Below are positions 14,568 to 23,595 of a DNA stretch of 64,000 nucleotides, piece after piece. The number at the start of each line of letters is the position of its first letter. The stretch's first letter is position 1. Both the position numbers and the translations under genes were made by a program. Below the pieces are notes generated by a model. It searched no databases. It was given only the letters and a program-made list of their open reading frames with translations, and was not told the origin of the DNA. The DNA comes from Pedobacter sp. Leaf41 (lineage in GTDB: Bacteria; Bacteroidota; Bacteroidia; Sphingobacteriales; Sphingobacteriaceae). The DNA lies in the NCBI RefSeq assembly GCF_001422545.1, contig NZ_LMLE01000011.1:366854-430853 (forward strand). The letters are read 5' to 3'.

Positions 14568-16787
14568 ATGTCAAATACATCAAAAATTATCTACACCAAA
14601 ACCGACGAGGCGCCAATGTTGGCTACTTATTCACTTTTACCTATTGTACAAGCTTTTACCGCATCAGCAGGTATTGATGTAGAAACCAGAGATATTTCTT
14701 TAGCAGGAAGAATTTTGGCGAACTTTCCGGAGTATTTAAACGACGATCAAAAAATTGGAGATGCATTAGCTGAACTTGGTGGATTGGCAACAACCCCGGA
14801 GGCGAACATCATCAAATTACCTAATATATCTGCATCTATCCCACAATTGGTTGATGCCATTACTGAATTGCAATCGCAGGGTTATGCATTACCGAACTAT
14901 CCTGACAACGCACAAACTGAAGAACAAAAAGCCATCAAAGCGAAATATTCAAAAGTTTTAGGTTCTGCAGTTAATCCCGTTTTACGTGAAGGAAATTCTG
15001 ATCGCAGGGCTCCGAAAGCAGTTAAGAATTATGCAAAACAAAATCCTCATTCAATGGGTAAATGGTCTGTAGATTCGAAAACTAAAGTAGTAAGTATGAC
15101 TGAAGGTGATTTCTACGGATCGGAAAAATCGACCACAGTTGCAGAAGCTGCTCAGTTTAAAATTGAATTCGTGGACGAAAATGGTGCTGTAACTGAATTA
15201 AAAGGTTTATCTCCATTAAAAGCCGGGGAGGTGATCGACTCATCAGCTTTGAGTTTATCAGCCCTTAAAGCTTTTGTTGCCAAAGAAATTAGAGAGGCAA
15301 AAGCTGCGGGTGTGTTATTATCTGCACACTTAAAAGCTACAATGATGAAGGTTTCTGATCCGATTATTTTCGGTGCCATTGTCGAAGTTTATTTTGCTGA
15401 TGTATTCACTAAATATGCTGATCTTTTTAAAGCATTGAATGTTGATACCCGCAATGGTTTGGGCGATATTTATGCGAAAATTGCAGGCAATCCGCAACAA
15501 GCGGAAGTTGAGGCTGCTTTAGCTGCGGCAATTGAAAATGGTCCGGCTTTGGCCATGGTAAATTCTGATAAAGGAATTACAAACTTACATGTGCCAAGTG
15601 ATGTGATTGTTGATGCTTCTATGCCTGCAATGATTCGTACTTCGGGACAAATGTGGAATAAAGAGGGTAAACCGGAAGATACGATTGCACTAATTCCAGA
15701 TCGCTCGTACGCTGGTGTTTATACTGCTACAATTGATGATTGTAAAGCAAACGGCGCTTTCGATGTAACCACAATGGGTTCGGTGCCAAATGTTGGTTTA
15801 ATGGCTCAAAAGGCAGAGGAATATGGATCGCACGATAAAACTTTCCAGGCTACCGCTAATGGAACAATTCGCGTTACTGATGCTGATGGGAAAGTTTTCT
15901 TTGATCAAAAAGTTTCAACCGGAGATATTTTCCGGATGTGCCAAACCAAAGATGCACCCATTCAGGATTGGGTGAAATTAGCGGTTAACAGAGCTCGTTT
16001 ATCTGAAACCCCTGCTGTTTTCTGGTTAGACGAAAACAGGGCGCATGATCGGGAAATCATTGGTAAAGTAAATAAATATTTAAAAGATCACGATACCGAA
16101 GGTTTGGATATTCGCATTCTTGCGCCAATTGAGGCTACCAAGTTTACTCTAGAACGTATTCGTAAAGGCGAAGATACTATCTCAGTTACTGGTAATGTTT
16201 TAAGGGATTATTTAACAGATCTATTCCCAATTCTGGAATTAGGAACTTCTGCGAAAATGTTATCTATCGTTCCTTTAATGAATGGTGGTGGTTTGTTTGA
16301 AACTGGTGCCGGTGGTTCTGCTCCGAAACATATCGAGCAGTTTATCCACGAGGGTTACCTTCGTTGGGATTCTTTAGGTGAGTTTCTAGCTTTACAAGCT
16401 TCATTAGAACATTTATCGCAAACACAAAATAATAGTAAAGCACAGGTTTTAGCTGATGCTCTGGATGAGGCAAATGCGAAGTTCTTAGCTACAGATAAAT
16501 CGCCAGGTAGAAAATTGGGAACAATTGATAACCGTGGCTCTCACTTTTATTTGGCCTTGTATTGGGCAGAGGCATTAGCCGCACAAACGAAGGATGCCGA
16601 GTTGCAGGCAAGATTTGCACCTTTGGCAAAAGCATTAACTGAGAACGAAACGAAAATTACAGAAGAGTTAATCAGCTCTCAAGGTAAAGCGCAGGAAATT
16701 GGTGGCTATTACCATCCAAATGATGATTTGGCTAGTAAAGCAATGCGTCCAAGTGCGACATTAAATACTGCATTAGCATCGTTATAA
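14568..16787 (+). CDS. icd: NADP-dependent isocitrate dehydrogenase, monomeric type
   Basis: This 739-residue enzyme is the usual ~740 of the monomeric IDH family, unrelated in length to the ~420-residue dimeric enzyme. It converts isocitrate and NADP+ to 2-oxoglutarate, CO2 and NADPH in the TCA cycle. Recognisable segments: KIIYTKTDEAPMLATYSLLP at the start, LREGNSDRRAPKAVKNYAKQ (substrate binding), KATMMKVSDPIIFG, TMGSVPNVGLMAQKAEEYGS, FWLDENRAHD and ETGAGGSAPKHIEQF near 585-600. It stands alone with a ~300-bp upstream region after a pseudogene, and ends at a strong terminator. Confidence 0.95.
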   Translation: MSNTSKIIYTKTDEAPMLATYSLLPIVQAFTASAGIDVETRDISLAGRILANFPEYLNDDQKIGDALAELGGLATTPEANIIKLPNISASIPQLVDAITELQSQGYALPNYPDNAQTEEQKAIKAKYSKVLGSAVNPVLREGNSDRRAPKAVKNYAKQNPHSMGKWSVDSKTKVVSMTEGDFYGSEKSTTVAEAAQFKIEFVDENGAVTELKGLSPLKAGEVIDSSALSLSALKAFVAKEIREAKAAGVLLSAHLKATMMKVSDPIIFGAIVEVYFADVFTKYADLFKALNVDTRNGLGDIYAKIAGNPQQAEVEAALAAAIENGPALAMVNSDKGITNLHVPSDVIVDASMPAMIRTSGQMWNKEGKPEDTIALIPDRSYAGVYTATIDDCKANGAFDVTTMGSVPNVGLMAQKAEEYGSHDKTFQATANGTIRVTDADGKVFFDQKVSTGDIFRMCQTKDAPIQDWVKLAVNRARLSETPAVFWLDENRAHDREIIGKVNKYLKDHDTEGLDIRILAPIEATKFTLERIRKGEDTISVTGNVLRDYLTDLFPILELGTSAKMLSIVPLMNGGGLFETGAGGSAPKHIEQFIHEGYLRWDSLGEFLALQASLEHLSQTQNNSKAQVLADALDEANAKFLATDKSPGRKLGTIDNRGSHFYLALYWAEALAAQTKDAELQARFAPLAKALTENETKITEELISSQGKAQEIGGYYHPNDDLASKAMRPSATLNTALASL

Positions 16788-16806
16788 AATAAGCTTTTAA
16801 GTATTA

Positions 16807-16847
16807 ATCCCCAGCTGCATTATTTATCGGCTGGGGATTTTTTTTAT
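16807..16847 (+). terminator. Terminator after icd
   Basis: ATCCCCAGC at 16807-16815 pairs perfectly with GCTGGGGAT at 16830-16838 around a 14-nt loop and is followed by eight T. It overlaps the 3' end of the convergent RAYT gene. Confidence 0.85.
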
Positions 16848-17440
16848 GATTTTTTGCTGTGGAATTTATCGATTTCCCATTTAGTTGCATTTTTTGCAAT
16901 GTAATTAGAAATGGTTTCGAAAGCCCTGTCATCGCGAATAATGTTGTCGTAAAAGCGGGTTTGCCATCTAAATTCAATACCCAATTTGTTGCAGTGTTTG
17001 GTTACAGCAGATTTATAGCCTCCAACGATAGACGATATGGAATTTTTGCCCTGGTTTTGAAAGCGTAATTGTCCGGGTGATTTTGGGATATCAGCGGTGT
17101 GATTTGGGTTATGCGGGGCCGATAGAGACAAGGCATGCGTTGTCTGTACCTCGGGGCCGGCATTATTTCCATCCAAAATCAAAATCCCATGAATATGATT
17201 AGGCATTACGATAAATTCGCCTAGTTCGATATTGATGTTATGATGTTTTATTTCATGCCATAAAATATCGGCAATTACGCCCGCATTTGTTAGTATCATT
17301 TCGCCATTCTTCACCTGGCCAAAAAAATGACGACGGTCCATTGTACAAATCGTAATAAAATAGGCGCCATCATTGGCATAATCCCAAGTCTGCAATCTTG
17401 CAGATGGAATTCTGTATTTATTCAGGTACTTTTCATTCAT
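16844..17440 (-). CDS. REP-associated tyrosine transposase (RAYT, Y1 HUH family)
   Basis: A 198-residue protein. The Y1 transposase domain carries the HUH pair in MPNHIHGILIL (His82 and His84) and the conserved helix SISSIVGGYKSAVTKHCNKL with the likely catalytic Tyr142. The opening YRIPSARLQTWDYANDGAYF and ITICTMDRRHFFG are typical of TnpA_REP/RAYT proteins. These are single-copy domesticated relatives of IS200/IS605 transposases that process REP palindromes rather than move themselves. An extra low-similarity insert (PEVQTTHALSLSAPHNPNHT) sits between the HUH and Tyr motifs. Candidate REP-like partners occur at 49621, 63290 and 63370. Confidence 0.88.
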   Translation of the reverse strand: MNEKYLNKYRIPSARLQTWDYANDGAYFITICTMDRRHFFGQVKNGEMILTNAGVIADILWHEIKHHNINIELGEFIVMPNHIHGILILDGNNAGPEVQTTHALSLSAPHNPNHTADIPKSPGQLRFQNQGKNSISSIVGGYKSAVTKHCNKLGIEFRWQTRFYDNIIRDDRAFETISNYIAKNATKWEIDKFHSKKS

Positions 17441-17514
17441 CGGAGCGTTAATTCATCCTATGAATATAAATAAAATCAGGCACTTTAATTTGAAAATGTG
17501 AGGACTTAAATAAC

Positions 17515-17542
17515 AAAAAAGGGCAACCATAATGATTGCCCT
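17515..17542 (-). terminator. Terminator after the DUF4374 gene
   Basis: On the minus strand AGGGCAATCAT pairs with ATGGTTGCCCT and is followed by six T, 20 bp after the stop of the DUF4374 gene. Confidence 0.8.
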
Positions 17543-17562
17543 GCTAAAATAATTTGGTTTCG

Positions 17563-18978
17563 CTAGTAAGCGCCTAGATAAAAGCTGCCAGATTGATTTT
17601 TCAATTTAGCCCCTTTCGTAACTGTTTTGGTTTTGTAATTGATCACATATAAATTTCCGTCAACACCGTTTGGCGTCATTGGAACATAAACATTATCGCC
17701 TGCAAGGCCAATATTTTGAAATTGACCGAATGTACCAGTTAATGCTGTTCCGCCATTTTGAGCAGCAGTTAAACCTGAATAACCACCATCAGTTTGTTTT
17801 TCTGTAGTTAGTCTAGTTGCAGTTTTAGCATTTAAATCGATCAACGCCAAGTATCCACCCTGAACGCCAGTTTCAGTGAATAATACAATGCCAACACCAT
17901 CTTTAATATATCTCCATGCACTGATAGCAACATTATTGCCTGTACCTAAAGCAGTCTTTAAATTGAAATTATAAGTATTATCATATTCGTTAGTAGAAGC
18001 AATGATCCGCAAAATCTGAGCACCAGAAGTTGCTGTAGCCTGATAAACGTTTCCATCGGTACCCACATATTGCGTCATGGTGCGATAAGAGTGGTTGTTT
18101 ACTTTACTGATATTAGGGTCTACAAAGATCAATTTTGGGTTGGTTAACGATGGATAATCAACAACTAAGGTTGCTGTACCTAATTCTCTTACCCCTGTAG
18201 ACCAAGTTTGCGCCGTACCAGCAGTATTTACACCAGATTTCTTAGTTACATCTGTTCTAGACACATTACAGCCAATAAAAATTTTGGTTTTTGCAGCATT
18301 TAAAACTGGTACATCGATACGGCCAATTTGATAACCTGCTTTGGTTTGCTCAGCAGTAAAAGGTATGGTAAACTCTGTTTGACGGGTAATTTGCGGATCA
18401 TTTAAGTTAAGCACCGCAATTTTAGCGGTACTTTTTACATCAACAAAATCAGCTCCTGCGCCGGTGGCCGGAGCGCCAGTAATTACAGATGATGCAAACA
18501 CACCTATGCCGATGCCGTCGCCAGCCACTACCCAACGAGGAGACGAACCAAGAATTGGCTCAGTGTTTACCTCTTCACGAGTATCTACAAAATTCTTATC
18601 GCCTTCTACTTTATATTTATTGAAGATACCCCCATCCGTACCTGTGTACTGGATGTTATATAAAAAGTTTCCGTTTGGAGAACTTTGTACGCGGGCAGTA
18701 CGCTGAGATCTTAAACCGTATCCATTCGCAAATACATTTACTTCGAAGTTAGGGTCAACAGCTTGCGCAAGCGTAATAGCAAAAGCTCTTGTGCCACCAT
18801 TTCCAGCAGTACCTTCAGCATCTGGAAAAGCAGCAGTCAATGTTATAAATTTTCTATCCCAAATATCTGCTCCCGAAACACCATTTTCTGGTGAATCTCC
18901 ATCTTTTTTACAACCTGCTAAGGCACTGATGGCCAATACTGATCCGAATAAGGCGGTTTTTAGTAAATTAGTTTTCAT
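17563..18978 (-). CDS. DUF4374 lipoprotein, siderophore-receptor partner
   Basis: A 471-residue lipoprotein (signal MKTNLLKTALFGSVLAISAL then AGCKKDGD, lipobox LAGC). The mature part is a propeller-like beta-rich protein (TARVQSSPNGNFLYNIQYTG, VVAGDGIGIGVFASSVITG, YQIGRIDVPVLNAAKTKIFI, NVYQATATSGAQILRI, DGNLYVINYKTKTVTKGAKL) consistent with DUF4374, a family encoded beside TonB siderophore receptors in Bacteroidota. It starts 8 bp after the receptor's stop, so the two are co-transcribed. Probably on the outer-membrane surface, helping substrate capture or release (inference from context). Confidence 0.75.
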   Translation of the reverse strand: MKTNLLKTALFGSVLAISALAGCKKDGDSPENGVSGADIWDRKFITLTAAFPDAEGTAGNGGTRAFAITLAQAVDPNFEVNVFANGYGLRSQRTARVQSSPNGNFLYNIQYTGTDGGIFNKYKVEGDKNFVDTREEVNTEPILGSSPRWVVAGDGIGIGVFASSVITGAPATGAGADFVDVKSTAKIAVLNLNDPQITRQTEFTIPFTAEQTKAGYQIGRIDVPVLNAAKTKIFIGCNVSRTDVTKKSGVNTAGTAQTWSTGVRELGTATLVVDYPSLTNPKLIFVDPNISKVNNHSYRTMTQYVGTDGNVYQATATSGAQILRIIASTNEYDNTYNFNLKTALGTGNNVAISAWRYIKDGVGIVLFTETGVQGGYLALIDLNAKTATRLTTEKQTDGGYSGLTAAQNGGTALTGTFGQFQNIGLAGDNVYVPMTPNGVDGNLYVINYKTKTVTKGAKLKNQSGSFYLGAY

Positions 18979-18985
18979 GTTATAC

Positions 18986-21430
18986 TTATTTAAAGTTATT
19001 TATAGTGTAATTCAATTTGAAATAAAATGCCGTTCCTGGTCTCTGCACGCCAAAATTGTCGTATACTTCAGCATTTAGCAGGTTTTTACAATCTAAGCTC
19101 GCAACCAGTTTCCCCGTAGGGAAACGATAACTTGCTCCTAAATCATGAGTAAATTGATTCGGGGTAGTAAACCATTCTGATTCAATCCAAATGGTACTAA
19201 AAGCAGCTACATATCCGGCATTGTAGTAAACGTTCATTACAGATTTCTTTTGAAACAGGTTATCGAAGCGATATTGAATATTTCCGTTCACTGTAAAGAA
19301 AGGTTCATTCGGAACCTGTTTGTTGTATAAGCTGTTTGGATTTCCGCGTTCATCAAGCTCGACTTTGTATAGTGAATTGAATTTTGAGAAATTTACCATT
19401 GTATTTAATTTGTTATCATAGATGTAATTAAACTCGGCCTCAAATCCAATAGATTGTGTTTTTGATAAGTTAACAAACTGTGTGACCTGGATGTCTTCTA
19501 CCTGATTTTCACGTCCTTCAATTACAGGATCTACACGGGTTTGTTGAATAATTTTATCGTAACCATTTCTCCAGAAAGCATTTCCATACAAAGAGAATTT
19601 ATGCTGGTTTGAGGTGTTGAAGTTGTATCGTCCACCCAGATTGTAATTGATGGCCAATTCCGGCAAAATATTTGGGTTAGCCAGCAAATTGTTTTCTGGT
19701 TCACCATATATGTGTCTATCAGTAGGCATGATAAATGATTTCTCTGCGGATAGAATTAAGAATCCGTTGCGAATTGCTTCATAAGAAAGCGTACCGCCGA
19801 AGCCTTTATTATCTCTGGTAGTGCTGGTGTTTTGATAATTTAGTAGACCATTTAATTCGCTTATTGGTCTTTGCTGGTCAGTTTTGTAGATGGCATACTT
19901 TCCAAAAATGTTGGTTTTCAGTTTCCCACGAAGAAGTTCGGCCTCATAATTCATTGCGAAAATATTCGTAGTTAATCCATTAAGTGTAATCCACTTACTG
20001 CGTTCCGGAATCAGCAGATCCTGGTCGTTCCGGTCAGATTGCTCAAATTTATGATTCAACGAGACACGGTGGCCAGACACGATGGTGTAAGCTAAATTCG
20101 AACGTATGTTGGAAATTTTACGTTCGATATTACTCATTACCGCCACGCCTTGCTGCCCCATGCCTGGGCTATATCCATAGGTTTCTGGCGAACCTTCGGA
20201 ATTCTTAACCAGCAGCGTTCCATCCCAGTTATATTTTAAACTTACCGTATCTTCCAGATAAGTGCTTCTTCTACTGTGAACAGCATTAACAGTAAGTGCT
20301 AAACCATCCAACAAAAAGTTATTCTTATTATAATTCAAGCTTAAAACATGCGCTTGATACTCGTTAAATCTGCCGAAGTAGGGCTTAGTCATCGTTATCC
20401 CATGTGGAATTTGTTTATATGAATCTGAAATGTTGTAGCCGATAAAAATTTGATCTGCCCATTTTACATTGGTGAAACCTGCTTCAAATCGGCCACCAAT
20501 GGTTTCAAATTCATCATTAGGACGTTTGGTGCGATAGTTTCTAACAATTCTTCCGCCAGGCAAAGTATATTTTGAAAACTTTCCCCACATTTCATAATTA
20601 TTGTCCGAATGACTATAAAATCCTGATGCTCTTGCTGTAAAGCCATTTTTCTGATTGCGGTATAATGCACTTACATCTGCTCTGTAGGTATTAAATGATC
20701 CATAAGAAACTGCCGCAGTTATGTTATTTGCTGAGGCATCTTTTTTCATGATCACGTTGATGGCGCCGCCGATGTAATTTCCACTTAAATGCGATGGAAG
20801 TACACCTTTGTAAACCTCAATGCGTTCAATCATCGATGGAGGAATGTTATTCAGATTAAAGGAAGAGCCATAGGTTGATATTTCAATTCCATCTAAAAAC
20901 AAACCGATGGTACTGCCCGACATGCCATTCAAATTATATTCAATGGGCGATCCTTCGCCACCATTCTGACGAACTCTGACGCCAACTGCCCGGTCTAGAA
21001 GTTCATTTGTGGTGAGGTTTCGCAATGAAGCTTCTTTGGTTTCGATAATCGACATTGCAAAACCGCTTGTTTCCATTTTGCGTTTTTCGGTTTTGCCAGC
21101 TATACTCACCTCCTGCAAATCGCGAGTAACATTTTCCTTCACTTTGATATTGAATACAATGCTTGGTGAATCGATGTTTATATTTTGCGTTTTCTTTTCA
21201 GAAACTACTGAGCTGATTAACAGTGTGTAACTGCCATACTTAACGTCTTTAAATTCATACCTCCCTTTGTCATCAGTCATCGTGCTTCTATTAAGCTCTT
21301 TGATAATAACTGTTGCACCATCCATCGGCTGGCCGCTATTATGAGTGATTTCCCCAGAAAGAGTGGCTGTTTGAGCGATAGCAACTATAGAAAAGCAAAG
21401 AAAGAATAGGGATAGCAGCGATATTTTCAT
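18986..21430 (-). CDS. TonB-dependent receptor with CarboxypepD-like N-domain, siderophore type
   Basis: An 814-residue outer-membrane receptor with signal peptide MKISLLSLFFLCFSIVAIAQ and a carboxypeptidase-regulatory-like beta-sandwich at about 22-100 (LSGEITHNSGQPMDGATVII, DDKGRYEFKDVKYGSYTLLI). The plug covers ~105-240 (AVGVRVRQNGGEGSPIEYNL, SMIERIEVYKGVLPSHLSGN, YIGGAINVIMKK), and the barrel ends in AFYFKLNYTINNF. With the DUF4374 lipoprotein downstream and a divergent AraC regulator it forms a typical Fe-siderophore uptake locus; the exact ligand is not readable from sequence. Confidence 0.9.
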   Translation of the reverse strand: MKISLLSLFFLCFSIVAIAQTATLSGEITHNSGQPMDGATVIIKELNRSTMTDDKGRYEFKDVKYGSYTLLISSVVSEKKTQNINIDSPSIVFNIKVKENVTRDLQEVSIAGKTEKRKMETSGFAMSIIETKEASLRNLTTNELLDRAVGVRVRQNGGEGSPIEYNLNGMSGSTIGLFLDGIEISTYGSSFNLNNIPPSMIERIEVYKGVLPSHLSGNYIGGAINVIMKKDASANNITAAVSYGSFNTYRADVSALYRNQKNGFTARASGFYSHSDNNYEMWGKFSKYTLPGGRIVRNYRTKRPNDEFETIGGRFEAGFTNVKWADQIFIGYNISDSYKQIPHGITMTKPYFGRFNEYQAHVLSLNYNKNNFLLDGLALTVNAVHSRRSTYLEDTVSLKYNWDGTLLVKNSEGSPETYGYSPGMGQQGVAVMSNIERKISNIRSNLAYTIVSGHRVSLNHKFEQSDRNDQDLLIPERSKWITLNGLTTNIFAMNYEAELLRGKLKTNIFGKYAIYKTDQQRPISELNGLLNYQNTSTTRDNKGFGGTLSYEAIRNGFLILSAEKSFIMPTDRHIYGEPENNLLANPNILPELAINYNLGGRYNFNTSNQHKFSLYGNAFWRNGYDKIIQQTRVDPVIEGRENQVEDIQVTQFVNLSKTQSIGFEAEFNYIYDNKLNTMVNFSKFNSLYKVELDERGNPNSLYNKQVPNEPFFTVNGNIQYRFDNLFQKKSVMNVYYNAGYVAAFSTIWIESEWFTTPNQFTHDLGASYRFPTGKLVASLDCKNLLNAEVYDNFGVQRPGTAFYFKLNYTINNFK

Positions 21431-21480
21431 CGATTATGTAACTTTTTTAAATTCTTCTTTAGAATAGGTCTTAATAAGAA

Positions 21481-21495
21481 TAACTTTGCGCAAAG
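21481..21495 (+). promoter_or_regulatory. Possible promoter -7 box and 12-bp palindrome upstream of AraC gene
   Basis: TAACTTTG at 21481-21488 fits the Bacteroidota TAnnTTTG box but no TTG is found at the -33 distance. Overlapping it, CTTTGCGCAAAG (21484-21495) is a perfect 12-bp palindrome, 13 bp before the regulator's ATG, in the 78-bp divergent region between receptor and regulator. It could be an autoregulatory site. Confidence 0.4.
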
Positions 21496-21508
21496 ATAAA
21501 ATCTGAAT

Positions 21509-22501
21509 ATGACGCAATCAGAAGAAATTGTAACGCAAAAAGGAGAATCTCGACAAGCGGTGGAAAACGTATTCTTGTACAATCAGAATATGGAAGTGAG
21601 TTACAGCAGTTCGATTAATGATAGGAGTAAAATAGAAATCAGGTTGAACCATCCAGATGAGTTTGAAAAAGAAACCTATCAAATGATATTTGTGCTGAGG
21701 GGAAATGTAAAGGTTAACAAATATGGATCTAACCATGAGTTTGTCGAAATAGAAAGTCAACAACATAATCTCTGTCGGTTGCCTTTTAAATCTACGAGAA
21801 TACTGGTTGATATTTCCGATGATATGCTGTTCATCAACCTAAGCAAGTCTTTTTTAAAACGATTTCTACCTTATGAACACCCTGCCTATGTGCTGCTGTT
21901 GAATGAAGATTTGGATAGTCAAATGGTATTATCAACCATCAATATGCCTATTACGCCAGAAATCAGTGCGATTTTGCAGAAGTTAGGCAATTCAGATCAA
22001 TCCACATTTTCAGATCAATTACTGCTTGAATCCAAAGCGATCGAGCTTTTTGCTCTACAAATCTCACTGTTTGAACAGCTACAGAATAGCGAAGCACCAG
22101 CAAAGCTTAAAAAGATTGAGATGGAGCGGATGCACGAAGTGCGGGAAATTCTAATTCAACAATCTGGAGATCAGCTTTCGCTACGAGCTCTTGCTCACTT
22201 AGTAGGGACAAATGAGTTTAATTTGAAAAGAGATTTTAAAGCCTTGTTTGGAAAAACTGTCTTCGCCTATCTTAATCAGCATAAAATGGAAAAGGCCAAA
22301 AATATGTTGATTGAAGAAGATACTATAGTTTCAGAAATCTCTAAAAGAATGGGTTACAAACATGCCACTCATTTTACAAGTGCGTTTAAGAAATATTTTG
22401 GCTACTTACCGAATAAGATTAAAACCGGTAAATTATCACTATTAATTTTCTTTGAAGATTTTATTGCACTATTGGAAAACCTAAGTCTTTTAACGATTTA
22501 G
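21509..22501 (+). CDS. AraC family transcriptional regulator of the adjacent receptor locus
   Basis: A 330-residue regulator. The N-terminal ~200 residues form a sensor region without clear cupin motifs (EVSYSSSINDRSKIEIRLNH, FVLRGNVKVNKYG). The C-terminal AraC double helix-turn-helix covers about 215-312 (MHEVREILIQQSGDQLSLRA, LAHLVGTNEFNLKRDFKALF, GKTVFAYLNQHKMEKAKNML, ISKRMGYKHATHFTSAFKKY). This resembles PchR-type regulators, which bind a ferric siderophore and activate the cognate receptor. It is divergent from the TonB receptor/DUF4374 pair with a 78-bp shared promoter region, so it most likely controls that operon. Confidence 0.85.
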   Translation: MTQSEEIVTQKGESRQAVENVFLYNQNMEVSYSSSINDRSKIEIRLNHPDEFEKETYQMIFVLRGNVKVNKYGSNHEFVEIESQQHNLCRLPFKSTRILVDISDDMLFINLSKSFLKRFLPYEHPAYVLLLNEDLDSQMVLSTINMPITPEISAILQKLGNSDQSTFSDQLLLESKAIELFALQISLFEQLQNSEAPAKLKKIEMERMHEVREILIQQSGDQLSLRALAHLVGTNEFNLKRDFKALFGKTVFAYLNQHKMEKAKNMLIEEDTIVSEISKRMGYKHATHFTSAFKKYFGYLPNKIKTGKLSLLIFFEDFIALLENLSLLTI

Positions 22502-22584
22502 ATTTCAAATTATAAAGAACTGTTTTGCAAACCATCTCTCTGCATCTTTGTTGTATATTTATAAAACAAAAGGAGACAACAACC

Positions 22585-22992
22585 ATGGAAAATAACGAAA
22601 ATAAAGGATCACAAGATAAGATACATAGCACAACAGAAAACGCTGAAATCAACAAAGAGAATTTAGCCTACGATGAGGTTAAAGGCAGCTACGAATTAGA
22701 TGTTAATGGAACCGACAAAGATTATGATCACCCGATGGGCTATGAAACTGTGGCAGCAGGAGCGAAGGATGACGATTCTACCTATGACGAGGCGAACCCT
22801 TATATTGGTGATGAGTATGCTAGCAATGAGGATATTGCGGAAGACAATTTAGAAGAACTCGGCATGCATGTGGATAATGGAGAAAGCGTAAGACTCAATG
22901 CAGAGGACGAAATTTTAGCCCGTACACCAGAAGATAGCCGTGATGATTTGGACGAAGAAGGTTATCCCATTAACGATACGCCGCTTAAATAG
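22585..22992 (+). CDS. Acidic hypothetical protein
   Basis: This 135-residue product starts at ATG 22585, preceded by AGGAG at 22571-22575, one of the clearer Shine-Dalgarno sites here; an earlier in-frame ATG at 22525 is disfavoured. It is very acidic and hydrophilic (DVNGTDKDYDHPMGYETVAA, DDDSTYDEANPYIGDEYASN, LARTPEDSRDDLDEEGYPIN) with no membrane segment, and is probably largely disordered. Similar short acidic proteins occur in Pedobacter-type genomes. Function unknown. It has its own terminator. Confidence 0.65.
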   Translation: MENNENKGSQDKIHSTTENAEINKENLAYDEVKGSYELDVNGTDKDYDHPMGYETVAAGAKDDDSTYDEANPYIGDEYASNEDIAEDNLEELGMHVDNGESVRLNAEDEILARTPEDSRDDLDEEGYPINDTPLK

Positions 22993-23033
22993 CCTAACAT
23001 AAAAATAGTTGATTGACTTAACAATCATAATCA

Positions 23034-23071
23034 GAAAGGCAGGATACATATAATGAATCCTGCCTTTTTTT
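23034..23071 (+). terminator. Terminator after the acidic protein gene
   Basis: AAAGGCAGGAT pairs with ATCCTGCCTTT around TACATATAATGA-type loop sequence, followed by a T-run; the A-run on the other side lets it serve the convergent gene ending at 23070 too. Confidence 0.8.
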
Positions 23072-23594
23072 ATGCAATTTTCGAATTGGATTGATCAATT
23101 AATTTCTGAATATTTTTTTTCCAGATATCTCGATGATTCACGACGAATTTCTCTTCTGCACCGTCTTTTAAAATAATCTTCAAACCGTTTGGAATCAAGC
23201 CTAAAGTATTATAAAAAATAATATCCTGAATATTGTTGATCTTAATAGTTAGGGTGTGGTTTTGAATATTGAATTTGTGTGATTTGAATGCTAAATGATC
23301 GCTCAACAGGTACAATGTGCCGCCAACGGCTTCCGCATTTTTGAAATGATTTGCACCGCCAGAATAAATAACATCGCTGGCTTCAACTCCTTCAGGTATC
23401 GTTTGGTCCTTTACTTTTCTAGCGTTAACAAACAGGTACATCATCAAACCCCAAAGTGCACCTGTAATAGGGCCAGCAATCAGGGCATACCAAATCCCAT
23501 TTGTAAATGCTATGAAAATGCCAAATAGCAGGGCGAAACCGATGGAGGCATAAACTAGGCTTTTTAAAGTAGCTTTTTTTTCCGCGATAATCAT
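23070..23594 (-). CDS. Membrane protein with GRAM-like domain
   Basis: A 174-residue protein. Two hydrophobic helices at about residues 11-31 and 34-52 (LVYASIGFALLFGIFIAF and WYALIAGPITGALWGLMMYL) are followed by a ~110-residue cytoplasmic beta-rich domain: VIYSGGANHFKNAEAVGGTL, YLLSDHLAFKSHKFNIQNHT, IQDIIFYNTLGLIPNGLKI. This has the layout of GRAM/PH-like domains, which bind lipids or peptides. Exact role unknown. It begins 1 bp after dnaX ends on the same strand and is probably co-transcribed with it. Confidence 0.65.
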   Translation of the reverse strand: MIIAEKKATLKSLVYASIGFALLFGIFIAFTNGIWYALIAGPITGALWGLMMYLFVNARKVKDQTIPEGVEASDVIYSGGANHFKNAEAVGGTLYLLSDHLAFKSHKFNIQNHTLTIKINNIQDIIFYNTLGLIPNGLKIILKDGAEEKFVVNHRDIWKKNIQKLIDQSNSKIA

Positions 23595-23595
23595 A

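Noticed and set aside
22461..22655. Small minus-strand frame overlapping the end of the AraC gene
   Set aside because: It overlaps two plus-strand genes and has no start signal or conserved pattern.
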